From contig JAOUEB010000115.1 of the NCBI GenBank assembly GCA_029858925.1, forward strand, positions 1-5,551: a stretch of DNA of 5,551 nt, given 5' to 3'. The notes below the pieces were generated by a model. It had not been told where the DNA came from. It saw only the letters and a program-made list of their open reading frames with translations, and ran no database searches. Numbering within the stretch: the first letter of the stretch is position 1; each line of letters starts with the position of its first letter. The DNA comes from Nitrospira sp. Lineage in GTDB: Bacteria; Nitrospirota; Nitrospiria; Nitrospirales; Nitrospiraceae. The position numbers and the translations under genes were made by a program. Below are positions 1-5,473 of this stretch, piece after piece.

Positions 1-238
1 TCGAATTGTTTGTGGGTTTTTACCGACAAAAGCGCGGAGTCGGTGGTTCTCCCATCCACCTGGTGTTGACCAACTGCCAGAGTGACACCCAGCTCCCCTT
101 TCGGTGAATGGTGTCGGGATCGAAGTACACGGTCTGCCTGCCTGAAGATTGAAAGCCTTTCTCAAGCGCGATCCATCCCGCATAGGCGGGGCCACAATAG
201 CCCAGCAGCAAAGCTGAAATGAGAAGGAATCGTGTACG
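1..238 (-). pseudogene. Frameshifted surface-adhesin-E-like exported protein (partial)
   Basis: The minus strand reads a signal-peptide-like stretch (RTRFLLISALLLGYCGPAYA) followed by GWIALEKGF, the motif VYFDPDTIHRKG, then SWVSLWQLVNTRWMGEPPTPRF. From memory, this pattern (W..lek...Y.DPDTI.RKG..v.lW.L) is typical of small secreted proteins with a surface-adhesin-E-like domain, which are common in Nitrospira. The frame ends early at a TAA (20-22). Adding one base to the AAAA run at 28-31 restores FLSVKTHKQF up to the window edge, which is how the family normally continues. No ATG or GTG lies in frame between an upstream TAG (299-301) and the signal peptide. The only common start is a TTG at 211, which has no Shine-Dalgarno sequence and would remove the basic n-region. 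The gene is therefore either decayed or carries a sequencing error. The true 3' end lies outside the window. The family call is fairly firm; the 238 boundary is approximate. Confidence 0.5.
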
Positions 239-525
239 GTATGGTGTACTGCGATCTCTGCCAGGTCGTGGTATTCCATGAGACCACAGTACTATCGGCT
301 ATGCGCCACACAGCGGTGGACTGCCGTTTTTGTTCTCGAGTGGGATAGGAGCCTGTACCATCCGGATCATTCTGTTGGACTCCCCCTACGTTTACCCTGC
401 ACAGCCATTCATAAGCCATTGAAATTACGTGCAAGTGTTGTGGCGAAGCAGGGCCTCACTTTTGCTCCATAGGATGTCTCGGCTGCCTGTGACAGTGTGC
501 AGATGTAACATCGGAGGATTCGGCA
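239..525. other. Intergenic region upstream of the TPR-PilZ gene
   Basis: No convincing coding sequence occurs here. The open frames on both strands have protein-unlike composition and no ribosome binding sites. I found no good sigma70 promoter pair for the gene at 526. Two short odd-length palindromes, CTGTGACAG (487-495) and GATGTAACATC (502-512), lie just before its Shine-Dalgarno sequence. They may be chance or a small regulatory site. Confidence 0.5.
513..517 (+). promoter_or_regulatory. Ribosome binding site of the TPR-PilZ gene
   Basis: GGAGG lies 8 bases before the ATG at 526 and supports that start. Confidence 0.5.
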
Positions 526-1464
526 ATGGAAGAAGGGAAGTCACCATTTGAGTGCTATGAACGTGGGCTTGTGCTCAAACGAGTGCAAATGTTCCAGCAG
601 GCAATTGAAAATTTTCAAAAAGCAGCTCTTGATCTCAAATTGGCCGGGAGAGCATATGTGCATATGGCCTTGTGTTTCAAGGCTAGTGGCAACCATGAAG
701 AAGCGGTCACGGCATTCCGGAAGGCGTTTGCTTCTCCCGCATTGTCAGCTGAAGAGCGGCGGCACATTCTCTATCACATAGGCCAGACGCTGGAATCACT
801 GGGTCGATATGCGGAAAGCCTCGAGGCGTATGGGAAGCTTAGAAAGGAGAATCCTGAGTTCCGTGATGTGACAAAAAAGATAAAACGGCTGTGTAACAAC
901 AGGCGCATGCCGTTTCCAGAGTCTGAAACTTCGTGGCAGGCCTGGATGGACGAGGCGCGGACATTGACGCCAAATATTATGGCCTTCCTGGAACAGACGG
1001 GCCAATGGTTGGGCTGGCAAGCAGACAGCGCTAAGGGCTTTCGCCGGTTCGAGAAAAAGAGTCCCATTTCTAAAGATGGGGGTAGCCGTCGCATGCAGCC
1101 GGTCTCGACGTTCAAGCGGAGAAATCAGACGGTGGGAGGGGAGTCTGCGGTGAACGCACGCCGGCATAGCCGCGTGCCGGTTCGTTTGCGAAGCCAGTTT
1201 TCAGCGGAAGGCCGGATGGTAGGCGGCGAGGGGGAATTGCGCGATTTGTCTCCCTGGGGTTGTCGCATGACGAGCGCTGTTGCCGTTCCTGTTGGAGCGA
1301 GCTTGCAGTGCTATATCTTTCCGAATGGCAGGGGCACCCCCGTCATCATCGAAGGGGCCACGGTGCGCTGGATCAGCCGTCAAGAATTCGGTCTTGCCTT
1401 TACCAACGTTCACCCCGGCGTGCAGCGGCAGATTGCGTTGCTATGCAGAGCCCAGGCAGCATGA
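526..1464 (+). CDS. TPR-repeat and PilZ-domain protein (probable c-di-GMP effector)
   Basis: This is a 312-residue cytoplasmic protein with no signal peptide or membrane segment. Residues about 8-110 form three TPR-like helical pairs (near 8-35, 42-69 and 79-110), with typical spacing such as YERGLVLKRVQMFQQAIENFQKAA and YHIGQTLESLGRYAESLEAYGKL; TPRs mediate protein-protein contacts. A basic, low-conservation-looking linker (about 125-210) follows. The C-terminal PilZ domain (about 212-308) carries both c-di-GMP-binding signatures: RxxxR (R212 to R216 in RRHSR) and DxSxxG (D240, S242, G245 in DLSPWG). Known PilZ proteins bind c-di-GMP through these residues and control motility, exopolysaccharide or transcription. 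The output here is unknown, but the TPR part suggests it acts by binding a partner. A strong Shine-Dalgarno sequence supports the start. A second in-frame start, GTG at 1150 preceded by GGGAGGGGAG, could give a PilZ-only 104-residue product. The gene stands alone and is convergent with the next one. The domain call is firm; the function is inferred. Confidence 0.5.
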   Translation: MEEGKSPFECYERGLVLKRVQMFQQAIENFQKAALDLKLAGRAYVHMALCFKASGNHEEAVTAFRKAFASPALSAEERRHILYHIGQTLESLGRYAESLEAYGKLRKENPEFRDVTKKIKRLCNNRRMPFPESETSWQAWMDEARTLTPNIMAFLEQTGQWLGWQADSAKGFRRFEKKSPISKDGGSRRMQPVSTFKRRNQTVGGESAVNARRHSRVPVRLRSQFSAEGRMVGGEGELRDLSPWGCRMTSAVAVPVGASLQCYIFPNGRGTPVIIEGATVRWISRQEFGLAFTNVHPGVQRQIALLCRAQAA

Positions 1465-1567
1465 AGAGAGATGCATAAGGGGGAGAAGGCGTAAGGGGTG
1501 AAATTGAGAGTATGGATGGCCGGGGTTGAGTTGCCGGGAAGGGATAAAAGGGAAAGAGGGCCGCGAC
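1465..1567. other. Convergent intergenic spacer
   Basis: This 103-base gap separates the ends of two convergent genes. It is purine-rich on the plus strand. The only pairing seen is a weak 4-base CCGG/CCGG stem (1520-1523 with 1534-1537) that lacks a U-tract, so no confident terminator is called. Confidence 0.5.
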
Positions 1568-2227
1568 CTATTGCGCGATATTCGTCGACTTGCGGTTTGC
1601 GGTGCCCTGCAGATCCATCTCGAGCACCACGGGGCTGTCTGGTTGTTTGGGATTGATTCGGGTGGGCATCCGGTCGACCATCAGCTTGACCAAGGGAAGC
1701 GCGACAATGAATGGCGCCTGATCCGACGGACTGGAATAAAGCGAGACTCGAATATTCTTCGGCCGGTCCTGTGGCGTGACCTTCGGCACGAGATCCTTTC
1801 CCATGAACCCCACCAGCAATCCGCTGCCATCGGCAAGTTTATGGATTTCGTAAGCATTGGCGGCAGGTGACACCCGTTCCATGGCAAGATCAGGACTTTG
1901 CATCGTCAATGCGAGGCCCAGGAATTGGGGAGCAATGAAACCGAAGCTCCCTGTCGGCGCCTGTGAAAAACGTGTCGTGCTGCTGTGGAGTTCCACCACT
2001 CCGTTTGCCCCCCTCATCTGACGCCTCAGCTCCGCTTCAGTTCCAGTTGTCTCGATTGCCACGGCCACCGGTGCAGCTTTCTGCATGGGCAAGACTTCCA
2101 CCTTCCCTCCTTGCGCCAAAACCAGCGGGTCGGAAGAGACGCTCGCGAGTACGAAGCAAAGCAGATAGGCTGAGAACAGATGTAACGCGGGCACAGTGAG
2201 AGCCTTGCGTGAAACCTGTACGGTCAT
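1568..2227 (-). CDS. Hypothetical exported protein, family not recognised
   Basis: The product is 219 residues with an N-terminal signal peptide: basic residues R7 and K8, a hydrophobic core at about 10-30 (LFSAYLLCFVLASV), and a plausible signal peptidase site after VLA (residue 38). The mature part of about 180 residues has no cysteine and no transmembrane helix. It contains alternating hydrophobic stretches, for example FIVALPLVKLMVD and SPVVLEMDLQ, that suggest beta structure, so a periplasmic or surface location is likely. I recognise no catalytic motif. The frame stays open upstream to 2422, but the extra 65 residues are Arg-rich, run into the end of the reductase gene and would bury the signal peptide. 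ATG at 2227 is chosen because the signal peptide starts there, GGAG lies about 10 bases before it, and a sigma70-like promoter lies just upstream. It follows the reductase on the same strand after 142 bases. The coding call is good; the function is unknown. Confidence 0.5.
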   Translation of the reverse strand: MTVQVSRKALTVPALHLFSAYLLCFVLASVSSDPLVLAQGGKVEVLPMQKAAPVAVAIETTGTEAELRRQMRGANGVVELHSSTTRFSQAPTGSFGFIAPQFLGLALTMQSPDLAMERVSPAANAYEIHKLADGSGLLVGFMGKDLVPKVTPQDRPKNIRVSLYSSPSDQAPFIVALPLVKLMVDRMPTRINPKQPDSPVVLEMDLQGTANRKSTNIAQ

Positions 2228-2267
2228 GGGACTGATTCTCCGGTTGAGACGTCTTTCCTTACAAGGG

Positions 2268-2296
2268 ATTCTATGAAGGTCACGACCGAAAAGCAA
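2268..2296 (-). promoter_or_regulatory. Sigma70-like promoter of the exported-protein gene
   Basis: On the minus strand, TTGCTT (2291-2296) is followed after 17 bases by TAGAAT (2268-2273), a 5/6 match to the -10 consensus. The -35 is weak (3/6). Transcription would start near 2261, giving a leader of about 34 bases that includes the Shine-Dalgarno sequence. This suggests the gene is not simply read through from the reductase. Confidence 0.5.
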
Positions 2297-2369
2297 ATCG
2301 GGCCGAGAGCGGGACCCTGTGAGCCGTGAAAGGTGAGACGTGTTCTGGCAGCGACGGTTCTGTCGAGGA

Positions 2370-3443
2370 TCAGTTCGCAGCCATGGCGGGATAGTCGCTG
2401 TAGCCGTCGGGCCCCCCTCCATACAGCCGATCGTAATTAACTTCGTTTAACGAGGCCTGTTTCGCGAAGCGTTCGACCAGGTCAGGATTGGCAATGTACG
2501 GGCGCCCGTATACGATCGCATCGGCGGCTCCTTGTGCCACTGTCGATTCGCCGCTCTCACGCGTGTAGCTCCCGTTGCTCATCAGGACACCCTTGAAATG
2601 TCGGCGGGCGACTTGCAGGATGGTCTGTTCTTGAGGGAGGGCGTGGTTTTCATGCCGTACTTCGAGGAATGCGATTCGGCGTCGGCTTAATTCCGTTGCC
2701 ACATAGGTCACCAGCGCGTCGGGGTGGCTATCGATCATGTCATTGAACGGGACCAGGGGCGAGATCCGTACCGCGACGCGCCCAGCGCCCCAGACCTCGA
2801 TAGCGGCATCGGTTACCTCCAACAGGAAGCGAGCACGGTTTGGAATGGAGCCTCCATAGGCATCTGAGCGCGCGTTGACGCCGTCGCGCAGAAAGTTGTC
2901 GATCAAATAACCATGGGCGCCATGGATCTGCACCCCATCGAAGCCAGCTCCTTGGGCGTTCTGTGCGGCGAGCCGGAACATTTCTACATACCGCGGGATT
3001 TCCTCAGTGCCGAGCGCGCGCGGGACTTCGTAGGGTTTGGCGCCCTCCGGGGTAGAAGTCACGCCATTCCGAATCGCATTGGCGCTGCTGGAGACCGGCT
3101 GTTCGCCGTTGTTCAATAACGAGTGCGCGGCACGGCCAGGATGCCAGATTTGCATGAAGATACGGCCACCCTTGGCATGGACGGCGTCCGTGACTCGTTT
3201 CCAGCCCGCCACGTGCGCGGGGCTGTAAATGCCGCCTTCACCCATGAAGGCGCAGGCATGGGCATCGACCATGGTGCACTCCGTCATGATGAGCCCGCTC
3301 GATGCGCGTTGGGAGTAATAGTCCACCATCATGTCGTTGGGGATATGAGAGGACCCGGCCCGCACGCGGGTGAGGGGAGCCATGACGATGCGGTTGGGTA
3401 AGCGGATGGCTCCGGCTTGGAGGGGCGTAAACAACGTGGGCAT
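2370..3443 (-). CDS. Old Yellow Enzyme family alkene reductase (NemA-like)
   Basis: This 357-residue FMN-dependent oxidoreductase has the full TIM-barrel length of the family. It resembles E. coli N-ethylmaleimide reductase throughout: LFTPLQAGAIRLPNRIVMAPLTR at the start, ASSGLIMTE, QIWHPGR (Q98 to R104), IHGAHGYL, YGGSIPNRARF and the closing GGGPDGYSDYP. Expected active-site residues are present: T25 and Q98 near the flavin, the substrate-binding pair H174 and H177 (the His/His version of the OYE His/Asn pair), Y179 as probable proton donor, and R226 in VRISP for FMN phosphate or flavin contact. Such enzymes use NAD(P)H to reduce activated C=C bonds in enones, maleimides or nitro compounds, usually in detoxification of electrophiles. 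It is cytosolic, with no signal peptide. The start is supported by AAGGA six bases upstream and by a near-consensus promoter. The family is near certain; the physiological substrate is unknown. Confidence 0.5.
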   Translation of the reverse strand: MPTLFTPLQAGAIRLPNRIVMAPLTRVRAGSSHIPNDMMVDYYSQRASSGLIMTECTMVDAHACAFMGEGGIYSPAHVAGWKRVTDAVHAKGGRIFMQIWHPGRAAHSLLNNGEQPVSSSANAIRNGVTSTPEGAKPYEVPRALGTEEIPRYVEMFRLAAQNAQGAGFDGVQIHGAHGYLIDNFLRDGVNARSDAYGGSIPNRARFLLEVTDAAIEVWGAGRVAVRISPLVPFNDMIDSHPDALVTYVATELSRRRIAFLEVRHENHALPQEQTILQVARRHFKGVLMSNGSYTRESGESTVAQGAADAIVYGRPYIANPDLVERFAKQASLNEVNYDRLYGGGPDGYSDYPAMAAN

Positions 3444-3484
3444 CGGGCGTTCCTTTGCGTAACGGGTGAATCGTGGTGAGAGAA

Positions 3485-3512
3485 CTTATAAGCGAGATGG
3501 TCGGCGAGTCAA
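3485..3512 (-). promoter_or_regulatory. Sigma70-like promoter of the alkene reductase
   Basis: On the minus strand, TTGACT (3507-3512, 5/6) and TATAAG (3485-3490, 5/6) are separated by 16 bases. Transcription would begin near 3478, leaving a leader of about 35 bases before the ATG at 3443. I saw no clear inverted repeat overlapping it that would suggest a NemR- or TetR-type operator. Confidence 0.5.
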
Positions 3513-3873
3513 GACGACAGATTGCCCAGTTGCATAGAACACGGGCCGCGCAGCAAGGGATTTCAGCAAGTGACTTGTACTGTGAAGAAAACGGTGGTGC
3601 AATGGTCCGGAAATGAAGGCGCTAGATGGACGAGGGAGGGGGGAATCGTTGCAGGATTCGGCAGTGGAATCGCGATGATTATAGCCCACGCAGCGTTGTG
3701 AAGAGGGGGCGCACGTGTGATCGCCATGTGTGCGGCCCTTCTGTTTGCAGGCGCGACGCCCGTCTCAAATAACGCTATAGTGAGGGCTGTCGGTGGATCT
3801 CTCAGGTGTGAGGACGACTCGTTATACTCAATAGCGATCTGTGATCAGGCGTGACGGCTGAAATTCGTTCACA
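3513..3873. other. Long intergenic region between divergent genes
   Basis: No firm gene is seen in these 361 bases. A 67-codon minus-strand frame (3486-3689) covers the reductase promoter and looks random. A 45-codon plus-strand frame (GTG 3717 to TGA 3852-3854) has a hydrophobic start (VIAMCAALLFAGA) and a purine-rich sequence before it, but is weakly supported. Two -10-like hexamers, TATAGT (3776-3781) and TATACT (3823-3828), could serve the pseudouridine synthase gene, but neither has a good -35 at normal spacing. No tRNA or strong hairpin was found. Confidence 0.5.
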
Positions 3874-4611
3874 ATGACATCAAACCCCGCTCTTTCTGCA
3901 AAACGGTACACGGTCGATCGATTGCTTTCGAAGCTGGGCATTGCTTCACGTAGCACAAGCCAGGAGTGGGTCCGCGCCGGGCGTGTGCGGATCAACGGAC
4001 GGGTGGTTTGCGATCCCGCGACCTGGGTCTTGTGGCCGAAGGACTCCATCTCGATCGACGATAAACCGATTCACGATTCGCTCAAACGATGGATCCTCTT
4101 TCACAAACCCAAAGGGGTCATCACGACACATAGCGATGACCAGGCCCGGAAGACCATCTTCGATGTGTTGCCGGCGGATTTAGGCTATCTGCATGCCGTC
4201 GGGCGGCTGGATCAGGCGACCAGCGGGCTCCTGTTGCTGACCAATGATTCGACCTTGTCGAACTATCTTACCGATCCGGCCAATAGGGTGATGCGGACGT
4301 ACTTAGTGTCCGTGCGAGGCGAATTCACTGAAGCCCAAGCGAAAGAAGCCATGGTTGGCGTTGTTGATGCCGGTGAACGCCTCCAATGCCATGGTGTGAA
4401 GATTCAAAAGAGTTCAGGCCGCGAGTCGCATCTGGAAGTGGTGTTGGTCCAGGGAAAGAATCGTGAGATCCGCAGGCTGTTCCTGGCGCTGGGCCATGAA
4501 GTGACCAGGCTCAGGCGCATCCAATTTGGTCCATTCAAACTGGAAGATCTTCAGCCCGGTTCCTGGCGCGAGATGCCGATTGAAGACGCCAGGGAAGCGC
4601 TCAGGCTATGA
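3874..4611 (+). CDS. RsuA/RluB-family 16S/23S rRNA pseudouridine synthase
   Basis: This 245-residue enzyme would isomerise a specific uridine to pseudouridine in rRNA. An N-terminal S4 RNA-binding domain (about 12-66: DRLLSKLGIASRS, then RAGRVRINGRVV) precedes the catalytic domain. The latter starts at ILFHKPKGVITTHSD and carries the signature GRLDQATSGLLLLTND (110-125), with D113 as the expected catalytic aspartate. The later family motif GKNREIRRLFLALGHEVTRLRRIQFGPFKL is intact, and the closing PGSWREM is typical. Length and domain order fit RsuA/RluB/RluE/RluF. Which rRNA site it modifies cannot be read from the sequence, so no gene symbol is given. The ATG at 3874 is the only reasonable start: an in-frame TGA lies at 3859-3861 with no other start codon between. 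No Shine-Dalgarno sequence precedes it, so initiation may be weak or use another mode. It stands alone, divergent from the reductase and convergent with the PsiE operon. Confidence 0.5.
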   Translation: MTSNPALSAKRYTVDRLLSKLGIASRSTSQEWVRAGRVRINGRVVCDPATWVLWPKDSISIDDKPIHDSLKRWILFHKPKGVITTHSDDQARKTIFDVLPADLGYLHAVGRLDQATSGLLLLTNDSTLSNYLTDPANRVMRTYLVSVRGEFTEAQAKEAMVGVVDAGERLQCHGVKIQKSSGRESHLEVVLVQGKNREIRRLFLALGHEVTRLRRIQFGPFKLEDLQPGSWREMPIEDAREALRL

Positions 4612-4648
4612 GTGTTCGGTGCGTAGATTGGATATTGGACGAGGAAAG

Positions 4649-4672
4649 AGGCGGGATCCGCCTTCTAGGCGG
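4649..4672 (-). terminator. Hairpin at the junction of convergent genes, possible weak terminator
   Basis: On the minus strand AGGCGG-ATC-CCGCCT (4663 to 4649) forms a 6-base GC-rich stem followed by CTTTCC, a poor U-tract. Just before it, CCGCCT-AGA-AGGCGG (4672 to 4658) forms a competing 6-base stem that shares the AGGCGG arm. The stop codon of the winged-helix-like gene (4665-4667) lies inside this structure. It could end transcription of the minus-strand operon or protect the mRNA 3' end; the stems are short, so confidence is low. Confidence 0.5.
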
Positions 4673-4943
4673 CATCGGGAAAGAGGTCGTTTCGTGCCGT
4701 TGAGGGGGTGGCCGTACGTTTGAATGGGCCTGCCTCAAACGGAGAAGGCACCGATAATTGGTAGTCAAACCCTCGGCGCCGCAAACAGATCGCTCCCTGC
4801 CGGCTCAGTTCATCCACACTCGTGAAGACTTGGCTCCAGGTCGCTTCTGGAAGGCAGGACAGAAGTTCATCCAGTAACATAGATCCTCGCTCGCGAACGA
4901 TGGCCAGGATCTTCTCGTCCGTCTGTCCGGCGACAGCATTCAT
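4665..4943 (-). CDS. Small winged-helix-like protein (putative DNA-binding)
   Basis: The product is 92 residues. The first 63 look like a winged helix-turn-helix fold: helix 1 (TDEKILAIVRERG, 8-20), helix 2 (LLDELLSCLP, 23-32), a possible recognition helix (TWSQVFTSVDELSRQG, 35-50) and a beta wing (AICLRRRGFDYQLSV, 51-65). The 27-residue tail is probably disordered. The pattern of opening an N-terminal domain, sampling a helix, then an Arg-rich wing suggests DNA binding, but no named family is recognised and structure has not been tested. The start is well supported: GGGAGG lies about 6 bases upstream, and the ATG overlaps the PsiE stop codon as ATGA, so translation is probably coupled. It is the last gene of the CBS-PsiE operon and might regulate it. 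Similar small proteins occur in Nitrospira as far as I recall. Confidence 0.5.
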   Translation of the reverse strand: MNAVAGQTDEKILAIVRERGSMLLDELLSCLPEATWSQVFTSVDELSRQGAICLRRRGFDYQLSVPSPFEAGPFKRTATPSTARNDLFPDAA

Positions 4944-5473
4944 GTGCGACCTCCCTCATTGGCATGAGCCATATACGAATACGCTGACAGCTTCGTCTGC
5001 GTCGGGCTCCATCGAACGACCATCACGCGAACGATTCCCAATGTGAGCAGAATGCCACCGAGCGCGGCCAGCGGCTGCCAATCCCCGCCTTTAAACCATT
5101 GGGAGATCACTTCCGTCAGCATGACCACCAGGATCGTATCGACGATGAACGTCACCTTGACCCGGCCCTCGCTGAAATAGGTCACCGTCGTCTTGAACAC
5201 TTCGACAACTGCCAGCAACATAAGCATGTCAATGATCACCTGTCGCAACACCACCTCGGTCTGATGGTCGGCAAGTATCCAAAGGTCGAAAAATATTTTG
5301 AGGACCCCTCCGGTGAGCGAGGCTAACAGGGTGACGATCATCAGGCTGAGCACCCCCTTGATGCCCAAGGTCCATACCTCCATCAGGTCGAGACCGCGTA
5401 GTCGGGTCCATACGCGGTGGCCTTGAGGCAGGTGAAATCGTCCGGATAGTGTGTTGCTCATGCTAGAAGTCAT
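4940..5473 (-). CDS. PsiE-family inner membrane protein
   Basis: This 177-residue protein has a hydrophilic N-terminus and four predicted membrane helices, at about 36-58, 76-98, 107-123 and 134-153. The second and third helices carry the pattern typical of PsiE (phosphate-starvation-inducible E) proteins: a helix with an acidic residue (VVEVF, E91), a loop YFSEGRVKV, then a hydrophobic helix DTILVVMLTEVI. PsiE is induced by phosphate limitation in E. coli, but its biochemical role is unknown. This protein is longer than E. coli PsiE, mainly at both ends. ATG at 5473 overlaps the end of the upstream CBS gene by 11 bases; ATG at 5461, one base after that gene's stop, is an alternative giving 173 residues. 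Neither has a clear Shine-Dalgarno sequence, which fits translational coupling. Its stop overlaps the next gene by 4 bases. The family call is good; involvement in phosphate response here is only inferred. Confidence 0.5.
   Translation of the reverse strand: MTSSMSNTLSGRFHLPQGHRVWTRLRGLDLMEVWTLGIKGVLSLMIVTLLASLTGGVLKIFFDLWILADHQTEVVLRQVIIDMLMLLAVVEVFKTTVTYFSEGRVKVTFIVDTILVVMLTEVISQWFKGGDWQPLAALGGILLTLGIVRVMVVRWSPTQTKLSAYSYMAHANEGGRT

Noticed and set aside
162..434. 90-codon minus-strand frame
   Set aside because: It overlaps the adhesin-E-like remnant in a different frame, has random-looking composition and lacks a Shine-Dalgarno sequence.
438..466. TTGTGG with TTTGCT as a promoter for the TPR-PilZ gene
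   Set aside because: The -10 is a poor match, so no promoter is called.
278..472. 64-codon plus-strand frame
   Set aside because: No ribosome binding site and no recognisable pattern.
774..1167. Two long minus-strand frames opposite the TPR-PilZ gene
   Set aside because: They are shadows of a well-supported gene, with unlikely composition.
1520..1537. CCGG...CCGG hairpin as a terminator
   Set aside because: Only four base pairs with a 10-base loop and no U-tract.
1526..1870. 114-codon plus-strand frame
   Set aside because: It is antisense to the exported-protein gene, whose frame has a signal peptide, promoter and ribosome binding site.
2228..2422. N-terminal extension of the exported-protein gene to ATG 2422
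   Set aside because: It overlaps the reductase gene end, is Arg-rich and unlike a protein N-terminus, and would bury a clear signal peptide that begins at the ATG at 2227.
3486..3689. 67-codon minus-strand frame upstream of the reductase
   Set aside because: It runs across the reductase promoter and shows no protein-like pattern.
3750..3760. GGCGCGACGCC mini-hairpin
   Set aside because: A four-base stem without a U-tract or conservation evidence; common by chance in GC-rich DNA.
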